DNA from: Sinorhizobium psoraleae
GTDB lineage: Bacteria > Pseudomonadota > Alphaproteobacteria > Rhizobiales > Rhizobiaceae
Direction: 5' to 3'
NCBI RefSeq assembly: GCF_013283645.1
Contig: NZ_JABEKV010000001.1
Location: forward strand, 446,699 to 510,698
Length of the DNA: 64,000 nucleotides
The position numbers were made by a program, and so were the translations under genes. The notes below the pieces were generated by a model, which worked only from the letters and a program-made list of their open reading frames with translations, did not search any database and was not told the origin of the DNA. This document shows, in pieces, positions 46,463 through 53,876 of the stretch (positions within the stretch are counted from its first letter, which is position 1; each line of letters starts with the position of its first letter).

Positions 46463-47577
46463 GCCGTCCGCTCGACATCGTCGTCCTCGGTCTCTCGCTT
46501 TCCTCCTCGTGGGGCAACGGCCATGCGACGACGTTCCGGGCATTGCTTCGCGGTGTGCGCGCTGCCGGCCACAAAGTGACCTTCCTGGAACGGGACGTAC
46601 CGTGGTACGCCCGCCACCGCGACATGATCGCGCCGGATTTCTGCAATCTCATCCTTTACAAAGATATCGACGAGTTGCTCGTGCGGCATGCCGGCACGCT
46701 GGTGGGGGCGGATGCCGTCGTCATCGGCTCCTATGTGCCGGACGGGGTGGAAGTTATCGACATTGTCGTTGACCTCGCCCCGAAGCGGTTGTGTTTCTAC
46801 GACATCGATACGCCCGTGACACTTGCCAAACTCGAACGTGGCGACGAGGAATATCTTGCCCGCCGTCAGGTTCCGCTCTTCGATCTCTATTTTTCCTTCT
46901 CCGGCGGCCGGACGCTCGACCGGCTGCGAGGCGAGTTTGCAGCCAGACGGCCCCTGGCGCTCTACTGCGCCGTCGATCTGGACCTCTATCGCAACACCGG
47001 TGCGCCAAGGGAATGGGACCTCGGCTACCTCGGTACCTTCAGCCCCGACAGACAGCCCGCGCTCGAGCGCTTGTTGCTGCAGCCGGCGCGGCGATTGCCG
47101 GAAATGCGCTTTGTCGTTGCGGGGCCGAGCTATCCTGCGGACATCCGCTGGCCGAAGAACGTAGCACGCATCGAGCACTTGCCGCCTTCCGAGCACGCCG
47201 AATTCTATAGCCGCCAGCGTTTCACTCTGAACGTGACGCGTACCGACATGGTGGCGGCCGGTTGGTCGCCGAGCGTCCGGCTCTTCGAGGCGGCCGCATG
47301 CCGCACGCCGTTGATCAGCGATTGGTGGGAGGGCATCGACAGCTTCTTTGCACCCGGGGAGGCCGCTGTCATCGCACGGGGCAGCGGCGACGTCGTCGCA
47401 GCATTGACGGACCTCACTGACCAACAGTGCAAGGCGCTTGCCGATTGCGCTTATCAGCGCGTCGCAAGCGCGCACAGCGCGGCGCCCCGCGCCAGGGCCT
47501 TCGTCGAGGCAATCGAAAGCGTCGCGTCCAAGACCAATCTCGCCACGAGACACTCCGAGCGGAGGTTTCCGGTCTAA
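46459..47577 (+). CDS. CgeB-like glycosyltransferase (third of three)
   Basis: A 372-residue paralogue with N-terminus IVVLGLSLSSSWGNGHATTFRALL and donor motif SPSVRLFEAAACRTPLISDWWEGID. The ATG at 46459 overlaps the preceding stop; the open frame continues upstream to 46237 inside the previous gene, but that extension has no ribosome site. A 20-base gap leads to the UXS-like gene. Confidence 0.85.
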   Translation: MSRPLDIVVLGLSLSSSWGNGHATTFRALLRGVRAAGHKVTFLERDVPWYARHRDMIAPDFCNLILYKDIDELLVRHAGTLVGADAVVIGSYVPDGVEVIDIVVDLAPKRLCFYDIDTPVTLAKLERGDEEYLARRQVPLFDLYFSFSGGRTLDRLRGEFAARRPLALYCAVDLDLYRNTGAPREWDLGYLGTFSPDRQPALERLLLQPARRLPEMRFVVAGPSYPADIRWPKNVARIEHLPPSEHAEFYSRQRFTLNVTRTDMVAAGWSPSVRLFEAAACRTPLISDWWEGIDSFFAPGEAAVIARGSGDVVAALTDLTDQQCKALADCAYQRVASAHSAAPRARAFVEAIESVASKTNLATRHSERRFPV

Positions 47578-47597
47578 CACCGAAAGGAGAACGGCCC

Positions 47598-48638
47598 ATG
47601 GCAAGAAGAAACCGAGGAAGTCGAGGAAAGATCATCCTGGTCGCCGGCGGGGCCGGCTTTGTCGGCTCCCATCTTTGTTCAGCGCTTCTCAGCGCCGGCA
47701 ATCGGGTGATCTGCCTCGACAGCTATCTCACCGGTTCCCCTGCCAATCTGAGCAGTCTGCAGGACAATCCTTACTTCACCGTGATCGAGCAGGACGTCTG
47801 CGACGAAATCGAGATCGATGAACCGCTCGACTGCGTCTATAACCTGGCTTGCCCCGCCTCACCGCCGTCCTATCAGGCCGACCCGATCCATACGATGATG
47901 ACCAGCGTTACAGGGACCGGAAACCTTCTACGGCTTGCCGAGCGGCACCGAGCCGTCTTCCTTCAGGCGTCGACGAGCGAGATCTACGGCGATCCGTTGG
48001 AGCATCCGCAGCAGGAGGACTACTGGGGTCATGTCAACTGCACGGGACCGCGAGCGTGCTACGACGAAGGCAAGCGCGCAGCTGAGGCTCTGTGCTTCGA
48101 CAGTCTGAGGGCCGGAAACGTGGATGTGCGGGTTGCTCGCATCTTCAATACATACGGCCCGTATATGCAGCCCAACGACGGCCGGATCGTCTCGAACTTC
48201 ATTGTCCAGGCCTTGAGAAACGAGCCGCTTACGATCTATGGCAGCGGCGAACAGACGCGCTCGTTCTGCTATGTGTCCGATCTCGTCGAAGGATTGATCA
48301 GGTTGATGAATCGCCAGCCGAATCCCGGCGGGCCGGTAAACCTTGGCAACCCAGGCGAGTTTACGGTCATTGAATTGGCCGAGCTGGTATTGTCCAAGAT
48401 CGCGACCGCGTCGACGATCGTCCATGTGCCCTTGCCGCCGGACGATCCGCAGCGCCGTCGACCGGATATAGCGCGCGCCAGGACGCTTCTGGACTGGCAG
48501 CCGAAAGTCCCGTTGCAGGATGGGCTATCGCACACCATAGCCTGGTTCCAAAGTGCGCTTGCGAAGCAGCGAACCGTGCGCCGGCCAGGTCGCTCTCGCC
48601 GTCGCCCGCAACAGCCAGTCCTTTCCCAGGATCTTTAA
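47598..48638 (+). CDS. UDP-glucuronate decarboxylase (UDP-xylose synthase)-like protein
   Basis: A 346-residue extended SDR. The cofactor motif is VAGGAGFVGSHL, and the catalytic motif GPRACYDEGKRAAEAL is characteristic of UDP-glucuronate decarboxylases. Other marks are NLACPASPPSYQADP, ARIFNTYGPYMQPNDGR and YGSGEQTRSFCYVSDLVEGL. ATG 47598 follows AAGGAGA. It would supply UDP-xylose or a related pentose donor to the glycosyltransferases. The last 25 residues are basic and extra. Confidence 0.88.
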   Translation: MARRNRGSRGKIILVAGGAGFVGSHLCSALLSAGNRVICLDSYLTGSPANLSSLQDNPYFTVIEQDVCDEIEIDEPLDCVYNLACPASPPSYQADPIHTMMTSVTGTGNLLRLAERHRAVFLQASTSEIYGDPLEHPQQEDYWGHVNCTGPRACYDEGKRAAEALCFDSLRAGNVDVRVARIFNTYGPYMQPNDGRIVSNFIVQALRNEPLTIYGSGEQTRSFCYVSDLVEGLIRLMNRQPNPGGPVNLGNPGEFTVIELAELVLSKIATASTIVHVPLPPDDPQRRRPDIARARTLLDWQPKVPLQDGLSHTIAWFQSALAKQRTVRRPGRSRRRPQQPVLSQDL

Positions 48639-48640
48639 TC

Positions 48641-49411
48641 ATGGTTCAGCAGACCCAAGACTGCATGGCCATAGAGGATCAGATCGCTGCGCTGGGGCCC
48701 TGGTTTCACAACATGCGGATCAAGGGCGTCGAGACATCGCCCGATCATTTCCTCGGGGACTATCCTGCGGTCAAATGGAAGGCTTTCAGACATGTCGTCC
48801 CGGAAGACCTTGAAGGTAGAAGCGTGCTCGACATCGGCTGCAATGCAGGGTTCTACTCGCAGGAAATGAAACGCCGCAATGCTGGCCGCGTGCTCGGCAT
48901 CGATTCAGATCCACGCTATCTGCGGCAAGCGAAATTCGCGGCAACACAGACCGGGATCGACATCGAATTCAGGCTGATGTCCGTCTACGACGTGGCACAA
49001 CTCCGCGAGAAATTCGATCTCGTCCTCTTCATGGGTGTTCTTTACCATCTCCGTTACCCGCTGTTGGCACTGGATCTTCTTTACGAACACGTCGTCGGCG
49101 ACGAGATGCTCTTCCAGTGCATGCAGCGCGGCGCGAATTCGGCGGCGCCGCTGGATGCGGACTACGATTTCCAGGAGTGGCAGGTCTTCGACCGGCCCGA
49201 TTACCCCAAGTTGTTCTTCGTCGAACACCGCTTCGCCGACGATCCCACCAACTGGTTCATTCCGAACAGGGCTGGAGTGGAGGCGATGCTTCGCAGTTCC
49301 GGCTTCGTCATCGAAGCCAATCCCGAACGGGAGGTCTATCTCGTCCGGCGAGGAAAGCGCCCGTACATGAATGAGCCCGTTCCGAGCGTCGGCGCTTCCA
49401 TGGAATCTTAG
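48641..49411 (+). CDS. Class I SAM-dependent methyltransferase
   Basis: A 256-residue methyltransferase. Motif I is SVLDIGCNAGFYSQEMKRR near residue 65, motif II GIDSDPRYLRQA and motif IV FDLVLFMGVLYHLRYPL. The extended C-terminal part with DRPDYPKLFFVEHRF and DPTNWFIPNRAGVEAML resembles a family found beside glycan genes (tRNA-modifying CmoB-like wording is also present). It starts two bases after the UXS-like stop and ends the operon. It probably O-methylates the glycan or its precursor. Confidence 0.87.
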   Translation: MVQQTQDCMAIEDQIAALGPWFHNMRIKGVETSPDHFLGDYPAVKWKAFRHVVPEDLEGRSVLDIGCNAGFYSQEMKRRNAGRVLGIDSDPRYLRQAKFAATQTGIDIEFRLMSVYDVAQLREKFDLVLFMGVLYHLRYPLLALDLLYEHVVGDEMLFQCMQRGANSAAPLDADYDFQEWQVFDRPDYPKLFFVEHRFADDPTNWFIPNRAGVEAMLRSSGFVIEANPEREVYLVRRGKRPYMNEPVPSVGASMES

Positions 49412-49508
49412 AGCAATCAGGAAGTGTGTAACGATCTTCCCTCCGGAATTGCGTAGTTTCAAAGAGCTAGATCGTTCACTGCTTCAATGAGACAGCGAGA
49501 CAAACCGG

Positions 49509-49590
49509 CTACAGCGCCGCACAAAGGTCGCTGTAGTCGGTTGAATTGCTGCATGTTTTCATTCTTAAATCGATTTAAGAAGACATGCAG
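49509..49590 (+). repeat. Rhizobial intergenic mosaic palindrome (RIME-like), copy 1
   Basis: CTACAGCG (49509-49516) pairs with CGCTGTAG (49529-49536), followed by TTGAATT and a second palindrome: CTGCATGT (49549-49556) pairing with ACATGCAG (49583-49590) around a perfect 16-base palindrome CTTAAATCGATTTAAG (49564-49579). This modular pair is typical of Sinorhizobium intergenic repeats. Copy 2 lies inverted at 53751-53853. The surrounding gap 49412-49617 holds no gene. Confidence 0.75.
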
Positions 49591-49617
49591 CAGTCAATGG
49601 TTCTTCGAAAAACGCAG

Positions 49618-49809
49618 TTAGCCGTGTTGCCGAAGCTGCCTTGCCTCCTGCTCAAGCAGGTCGGCCACTTCGCCGAGCGTCATGTGGGTGACGCAAAGGT
49701 GAATGGCGCACTCGAGGAAGCGCGTCGATGACCGGCGCAGGTATAGTGCTTCTTCCTGGGCCGCCAGCCTGGATAGCGGGCTCCTTCTGTCGTCGTGGTG
49801 ATCAGGCAT
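49618..49809 (-). CDS. Small conserved hypothetical protein
   Basis: A 63-residue charged, helical protein starting MPDHHDDRRSPLSRL and ending with the leucine/glutamate-rich VADLLEQEARQLRQHG, a possible short coiled coil. ATG 49809 lies ten bases after AAGGAG. It is downstream of 49895-50230 on the same strand and may be co-transcribed with it under the stress promoter at 50258-50282. Function unknown. Confidence 0.6.
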   Translation of the reverse strand: MPDHHDDRRSPLSRLAAQEEALYLRRSSTRFLECAIHLCVTHMTLGEVADLLEQEARQLRQHG

Positions 49810-49894
49810 TCGAAAAACTCCTTCGGTTGCCTCCAAGACCCGGTTGTGCGGCAACGGGAGCACCTTCTCCGCGCGGCCAAGCTCGATGTTGCGA

Positions 49895-50230
49895 TCACCC
49901 GGCGCCGACAGCGAGAGCAAAGACGCCGGCGACGACGACAATGGCTGCCATCAAGAGGACAAGACGATACTTCGGCGATCGGCGGGGCTCTGCGGTCGAG
50001 AGAGGCCGCATCGCGTCGCCGTATTCGGTGGAGGCGTCGGCTTGCCCGTCCGAGCGCTGCCCGGCTCTGGCAGTTCCCGTTGCCTCTGTGGTCAAAGGCG
50101 TGCCCGCCGCCTCGTCATCCGTTTCCAACGGTGCCGCTGAAGGGTCGAAGCCGCGCTTCTTGTCGCCTGTGCGCCCGCGCTGTATATCGCCGCGCACCTG
50201 CGCGGGATTGCTTTCAGGCAGCTTGGACAT
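49895..50230 (-). CDS. Small protein with C-terminal membrane anchor
   Basis: A 111-residue protein. A polar, low-complexity N-terminal region of about 85 residues (MSKLPESNPAQVRGDIQRG and on) is followed by one hydrophobic helix (LVLLMAAIVVVAGVFALAVGAG) at the very end, so it is a tail-anchored protein facing the cytoplasm. ATG 50230 follows AAGGAGCG. A GGAAC-N18-TT site ends 28 bp upstream. Function unknown. Confidence 0.68.
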   Translation of the reverse strand: MSKLPESNPAQVRGDIQRGRTGDKKRGFDPSAAPLETDDEAAGTPLTTEATGTARAGQRSDGQADASTEYGDAMRPLSTAEPRRSPKYRLVLLMAAIVVVAGVFALAVGAG

Positions 50231-50257
50231 GATCGCTCCTTTTTGCCGCTGCAGCAC

Positions 50258-50282
50258 AACCGGCATGCACTCCGTTTGTTCC
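50258..50282 (-). promoter_or_regulatory. Candidate EcfG/RpoE2 promoter for the tail-anchored protein gene
   Basis: On the minus strand GGAAC (50282-50278), 18 bases, TT (50259-50258), 28 bp before the start at 50230. Confidence 0.68.
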
Positions 50283-50319
50283 CGACGGCGACCGCGATGC
50301 GGTCCCAATGTCGGATCGA

Positions 50320-50344
50320 GGAACATCTGCAGCACCGACGAGTT
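50320..50344 (+). promoter_or_regulatory. Candidate EcfG/RpoE2 promoter of the P450 gene
   Basis: GGAAC (50320-50324), 18 bases, TT (50343-50344), 27 bp before GTG 50371. It lies inside the upstream extension of the open frame, which argues for the later start. Confidence 0.66.
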
Positions 50345-50370
50345 CGGCTACAGAAGGAGCCTGGCAGGAA

Positions 50371-51633
50371 GTGAAAGCCATCCCGCAAACATCATCGCTC
50401 GACAGTACGCTGGCGCTGCTGCACGAAGGCTACGCGTTCATCTCGAATCGCTGCGACGAACTTGGGACGGACATTTTCCAGAGCCGATTGATGCTCCGTC
50501 CTGTCGTGTGCATGCGCGGCGAGGCAGCGGCGCGTCTCTTCTATGGCGCCGACGGTGTGACGCGTGTCGGTGCGATGCCGTGGACCGTGCTGCGCCTGCT
50601 TCAGGACAAGGACAGCGTTCAGCAGCTCGATGGGGAGGCGCATCGGCGGCGGAAGGCCATGTTCATCGACATCGCGATGGATAACGCAGCCGTCGCCGCC
50701 CTCCTGGAGCGGTTCCGGCAGCACTGGCTCGTTCATTTCGAGAGGCGCAAGGAGGACTGCGATCTGCGTGAAGCGGCGAATCTCATTCTCACGAAGGCGT
50801 CCGCAGATTGGATAGGCATCCCGCCAAGCCGGCGCGATGACGTGAAGCTTGCTCGGCGGCTTGCCCTGATGATCGATCGGACGGGTCGTCCGGGGCCAGC
50901 GGCATGGCTCGCCCTCGTCTCACGGCGCCGCCTCGAGCGCTGGCTCGTAACGATCGTGACGGCGCTTCGCGACGGATCGCTCGAGGTGGCCGAGGGATGC
51001 GCGCTCAGGAGGATCAGCCTGGACTACCGGGACGCCGACGGGCAGCCTATGTCGGAGGAGGAGGCGGCTGTCGAACTGCTCAACCTCCTGCGTCCGATCG
51101 CTGCCATCAGCCGGTGGGTTGCTTTCGTCGGTCTGGCGCTTGCCCGAAATCCGCAGTGGCGAAAGCGCTTTGGTCAAGGGCAGGACGATGATATCGAAGG
51201 ATTTGTCGAGGAGGTGCGGCGCCTCTATCCCTTCTTCCCATTCGTCGGCGCGCGGCTGGCGCGGAGTCAAGATTGGCTAGGCTATTCGCTGCCAGAAGGC
51301 AGCTGGCTGCTACTCGACCTCTACGGAACGACGCATGATCCGAGACTGTTTCCGTCCCCCACGAATTTCAGCCCCGAGCGGGGTCTCACCTGGCGCGACC
51401 TCGACTTCCGCTTCATCCCGCAGGGCGGGGGCCGGCCAGAATCGAGCCATCGGTGTCCCGGCGAAAAGATAACCGTCGAAATCCTGAAAGAAACCGTGAA
51501 GCTGCTTTGCGGAATTCTTCCGCTCCGGATAACGCCGGTAAACGCCGACGTCCCCCTGGGCACAATTCCGGCCTCTCCGGTGCCGGCTATCCGAGTAGGG
51601 CCGGACCGGGCAGGGGCGCGCTCCTCCGCTTAA
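50371..51633 (+). CDS. Cytochrome P450, CYP152-type fatty-acid peroxygenase
   Basis: A 420-residue P450. The haem cysteine is Cys362 in HRCPGE, preceded by FIPQGGG, and residues 241-242 read Arg-Pro (NLLRPIAAI) as in the hydrogen-peroxide-using fatty-acid hydroxylases CYP152 (P450 BSbeta), where this pair replaces the usual acid-alcohol pair. The GTG start at 50371, after CAGGAA/AAGGAG, aligns the N-terminus (TSSLDSTLALLHEGYAFI) with that family; ATG 50308 would place the promoter inside the gene. Peroxide-driven hydroxylation fits a stress promoter and needs no reductase partner; none is nearby. Confidence 0.9.
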   Translation: MKAIPQTSSLDSTLALLHEGYAFISNRCDELGTDIFQSRLMLRPVVCMRGEAAARLFYGADGVTRVGAMPWTVLRLLQDKDSVQQLDGEAHRRRKAMFIDIAMDNAAVAALLERFRQHWLVHFERRKEDCDLREAANLILTKASADWIGIPPSRRDDVKLARRLALMIDRTGRPGPAAWLALVSRRRLERWLVTIVTALRDGSLEVAEGCALRRISLDYRDADGQPMSEEEAAVELLNLLRPIAAISRWVAFVGLALARNPQWRKRFGQGQDDDIEGFVEEVRRLYPFFPFVGARLARSQDWLGYSLPEGSWLLLDLYGTTHDPRLFPSPTNFSPERGLTWRDLDFRFIPQGGGRPESSHRCPGEKITVEILKETVKLLCGILPLRITPVNADVPLGTIPASPVPAIRVGPDRAGARSSA

Positions 51634-51692
51634 CCGCAAAGCCGGCCTGCGCCGCTGTGTCGGGTAGTTCCACGGCAACTCGACCGAGCAGT

Positions 51693-51866
51693 TCACTGGG
51701 ACTTGTCTTCTTGCGATTCTCCGTAGAGCTTCCTGACCTTCCGGTCCTGTGCTTCCTTGACGGCAGGCGGAAGCGGCTTCTGCCGCATGACCACGTAGGC
51801 GAGCGCGGCACCAAGAGCGAAGGCCCCACCTGCAGTTACCAATAGCCAAAGGTAGTCGATCAACAT
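51693..51866 (-). CDS. Single-span membrane protein of 57 residues
   Basis: A short gene with a strong GAGGAGG ribosome site six bases before ATG 51866. The product has one transmembrane helix (YLWLLVTAGGAFALGAALAY, about residues 5-24) and a charged lysine-rich cytoplasmic tail ending EDKSQ. A GGAAC-N18-TT site ends 24 bp upstream, so promoter, ribosome site and coding capacity all agree. I recognise no family. Confidence 0.72.
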   Translation of the reverse strand: MLIDYLWLLVTAGGAFALGAALAYVVMRQKPLPPAVKEAQDRKVRKLYGESQEDKSQ

Positions 51867-51889
51867 TGTTGCGCCTCCTCAATAAGGCC

Positions 51890-51914
51890 AACCGATGTGA
51901 CGACCGAAGGTTCC
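51890..51914 (-). promoter_or_regulatory. Candidate EcfG/RpoE2 promoter for the 57-residue membrane protein
   Basis: On the minus strand GGAAC (51914-51910), 18 bases, TT (51891-51890), 24 bp before the start codon. Confidence 0.68.
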
Positions 51915-51988
51915 AAGGCAGGATTGTCTGCTTGATGCGTCCGCGTAGTGGAATGAGCCGGGCAGACGGGGCTCGACGGGCGGCGCGA

Positions 51989-52495
51989 TCAATGTTTGGC
52001 CGTCACGTCGCGCTCGTCGCGTTCCAGGAACCTGCGCGTGATCTGCGCGGCGTGCTGATCAAGCCACTCGGCCATCGCAACCTCCTGCTGCAGAATGATC
52101 TCGCAGACCCGCTTCGTTTCCTGATCGCCCGCATAGTCGGCGGCAGCGATGAGAATCCTGTAGCTTGCGATTTCCATGTGCTCGAACGTGTAGCTGGCCA
52201 GTGAACCCTTCACCACCTCGTCTTCGACAAAAAGGCCGCTCAAACCCTGCCCGAGGGCAATGATCTTGCCGCCGATATCCTTGACCGTCGACGTTCCGCC
52301 ATTCAGTCGCTCAAGACATTGTTCGAGCATCGCGGCCTGATCGCGAGTCTCCTGCAGGTGCGAGTCGATCCTGGATTTGAGCTCAGGATAGTTTTCCAAC
52401 CGTCGGGACTGGCTGGTGAGCATCGTGATTGCCTGTTCTTCCATTGCATGCGCATCCCTGAGCCAGGCCTGCAAGTGGTCGGTCGCGTTCGCCAT
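51989..52495 (-). CDS. DUF892 / YciE-like ferritin-like protein
   Basis: A 168-residue four-helix bundle protein of the DUF892 (YciE/YciF) ferritin-like group. The first helix has WLRDAHAMEEQAITML, with a glutamate in the position of a ferritin metal ligand; later helices carry LKSRIDSHLQETRDQ and EHMEIASYRILIAAA with further Glu/His pairs. Members are widely stress-induced, with unproven iron or peroxide roles. ATG 52495 follows AAAGGA. A stress promoter ends 32 bp upstream. Confidence 0.88.
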   Translation of the reverse strand: MANATDHLQAWLRDAHAMEEQAITMLTSQSRRLENYPELKSRIDSHLQETRDQAAMLEQCLERLNGGTSTVKDIGGKIIALGQGLSGLFVEDEVVKGSLASYTFEHMEIASYRILIAAADYAGDQETKRVCEIILQQEVAMAEWLDQHAAQITRRFLERDERDVTAKH

Positions 52496-52526
52496 CACGG
52501 GTTCCTTTCGTTTTCGGTGGTGCTCC

Positions 52527-52551
52527 AACCGGTGACCTCTGGAAATGTTCC
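52527..52551 (-). promoter_or_regulatory. Candidate EcfG/RpoE2 promoter of the DUF892 gene
   Basis: On the minus strand GGAAC (52551-52547), 18 bases, TT (52528-52527), 32 bp before the start at 52495. Confidence 0.68.
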
Positions 52552-52594
52552 GGCATCGAATGGGGGGTGGGCTGAACGCCGGCCGCCTGGAATC

Positions 52595-52619
52595 GGAACA
52601 ATACCGATCCATGGCGATT
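52595..52619 (+). promoter_or_regulatory. Candidate EcfG/RpoE2 promoter for the 107-residue protein gene
   Basis: GGAAC (52595-52599), 18 bases, TT (52618-52619), 56 bp before ATG 52675. Confidence 0.65.
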
Positions 52620-52674
52620 GGATGCAGCAAACCGCGGCCAGTCGTTGGACGCGGCGCCATCTGTTGAGGCAGTC

Positions 52675-52998
52675 ATGCAGGAAGAACTTAAAATATACCG
52701 GCTGTCGCCACTGGCGAAACCTGACGATCCGAATTGGCAGAACGCCACGTATCAAGGCGAATTGATCGTGGTTGCAAGATCGAGCGGCGACGCCCGTATC
52801 GTTGCCTCGCAGGCAGAACTCGACTTTCGCGAGATCGACGCGAAACCTGCAGAAGGTGTCACGACCGACATGGCGAGTGCCTTCCGCAGCGAGAAGCTCT
52901 ACACCGTGATCGAGGAGGGGCCGGCACCGCCGGATGCAAAGCGCGGAGTGATCGGCGGCAAGGTGAGACTCGACAACATCATTTCGACGCAGCTCTGA
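52675..52998 (+). CDS. Conserved hypothetical protein
   Basis: A 107-residue soluble protein with the readable phrases EELKIYRLSPLAKPDDPNW, GELIVVARSSGDARIVAS and SEKLYTVIEEG, which suggest a compact alpha/beta domain. ATG 52675 follows TGAGG; an in-frame ATG at 52618 coincides with the promoter's TT and is unlikely. It is divergent from the DUF892 gene. Function unknown. Confidence 0.7.
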   Translation: MQEELKIYRLSPLAKPDDPNWQNATYQGELIVVARSSGDARIVASQAELDFREIDAKPAEGVTTDMASAFRSEKLYTVIEEGPAPPDAKRGVIGGKVRLDNIISTQL

Positions 52999-53129
52999 GC
53001 ACGTGCGGCCGCTGACGGGGCCCCGCCCCGGGAATTTGCCGTGCCTTCGCTAACAACCCACCCAATCGCCGCCCCGGGGAAAGGAGCTCCGGGCTGGACG
53101 GACTGACGGCCGTCGCAAAGCACGCGCTC

Positions 53130-53154
53130 GGAACTTTATCCGCATTTCTCGGTT
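53130..53154 (+). promoter_or_regulatory. Candidate EcfG/RpoE2 promoter for the KGG-like / DUF1328 pair
   Basis: GGAAC (53130-53134), 18 bases, TT (53153-53154), 41 bp before ATG 53195. It is the last such site I found in the window. Confidence 0.68.
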
Positions 53155-53194
53155 GCGTTGTGCGCAGAACCTTAATTTCTACGAGGAGGGCGAC

Positions 53195-53344
53195 ATGGCC
53201 ACAAACCTGAAGGACGGGAAGGCGACCAAGAGTTCAAAGCGTACGCACGGCGGAAATCGCGGCGGCGATCAAGGGAAAAAGGACGACGTCAAGAAAAGCA
53301 GCCAGGCGGCGGGCAAGGATCCGCACCGAGGAAGTAGCCGCTGA
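53195..53344 (+). CDS. Small basic disordered protein (KGG/stress-type)
   Basis: A 49-residue protein made almost only of Lys, Gly, Ser, Asp and Arg (KSSKRTHGGNRGGDQGKKDD), with no hydrophobic core. It resembles the small glycine/lysine-rich stress proteins of enteric and rhizobial bacteria in composition only. The start follows GAGGAGGG at good spacing. It is 51 bp upstream of the DUF1328 gene and probably shares its promoter. Confidence 0.65.
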   Translation: MATNLKDGKATKSSKRTHGGNRGGDQGKKDDVKKSSQAAGKDPHRGSSR

Positions 53345-53395
53345 TGCGGCGATCGCGGCGATATCTTTGAAATCAGGAGAACAGAAGGTGTGGCG

Positions 53396-53569
53396 ATGCT
53401 GAAGTGGGCTCTTATTTTCTTCGTGATCTCGTTGGTGGCTGGCTTCCTCGGATTCTCCGGCATTTCCCAGGCGACGGCAGGCATCGCCAAGATATTGTTT
53501 TATATCGCTGTCTTGATTTTCCTCGTGTTCCTTATTCTGGCGCTGATGGTCGGGGGTGCGGTCACCTAG
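53396..53569 (+). CDS. DUF1328 family small membrane protein
   Basis: A 57-residue protein with two transmembrane helices ([17 protein letters not shown] and [21 protein letters not shown]) joined by the conserved SGISQATAG turn. This pattern is the DUF1328 (YtjA) family. The ATG follows AGAAGG. It lies directly downstream of the small basic protein gene. The family is often stress-linked, with no known activity. Confidence 0.85.
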   Translation: MLKWALIFFVISLVAGFLGFSGISQATAGIAKILFYIAVLIFLVFLILALMVGGAVT

Positions 53570-53750
53570 CGCCAGCTCGGCTGAGCCGGACGGCGCGACA
53601 TTCCAAAAGGGCTTTGCGGCGCGTATTATCCGGAAGCCAGCGCGTTCTTGCCCTTGAGCAATCAGGCCCGTCTGATGCCGACGCAAAAGCGCCGTCGCGC
53701 AAGCTCTTGCCGGTACACCTCCGCCGGTTCAGCGAGGTGCTCGTTGGCTA

Positions 53751-53853
53751 CTGCATGATTCCTTAGATCGGAATCGATTTAAGGACAAAATCATGCAGAA
53801 ATTCAACGTTCTACAGCGACCCTTGCGCGTCCGATTAGACGCGCGGCGCTGTA
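53751..53853 (-). repeat. Rhizobial intergenic mosaic palindrome (RIME-like), copy 2
   Basis: CTGCATGATT (53751-53760) pairs with ATCATGCAG (ending 53798) around a CGATTTAAGG core; after AAATTCAACGTT comes CTACAGCG (53811-53818) pairing with CGCTGTA (53847-53853), with an inner GCGCGTC/GACGCGC hairpin (53825-53844). It is copy 1 in reverse order with the inner hairpin kept. It fills most of the 307-base gap 53570-53876, where I see no gene. Confidence 0.75.
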
Positions 53854-53876
53854 AGGGCCAGTGGTCTGGAGCTTAA

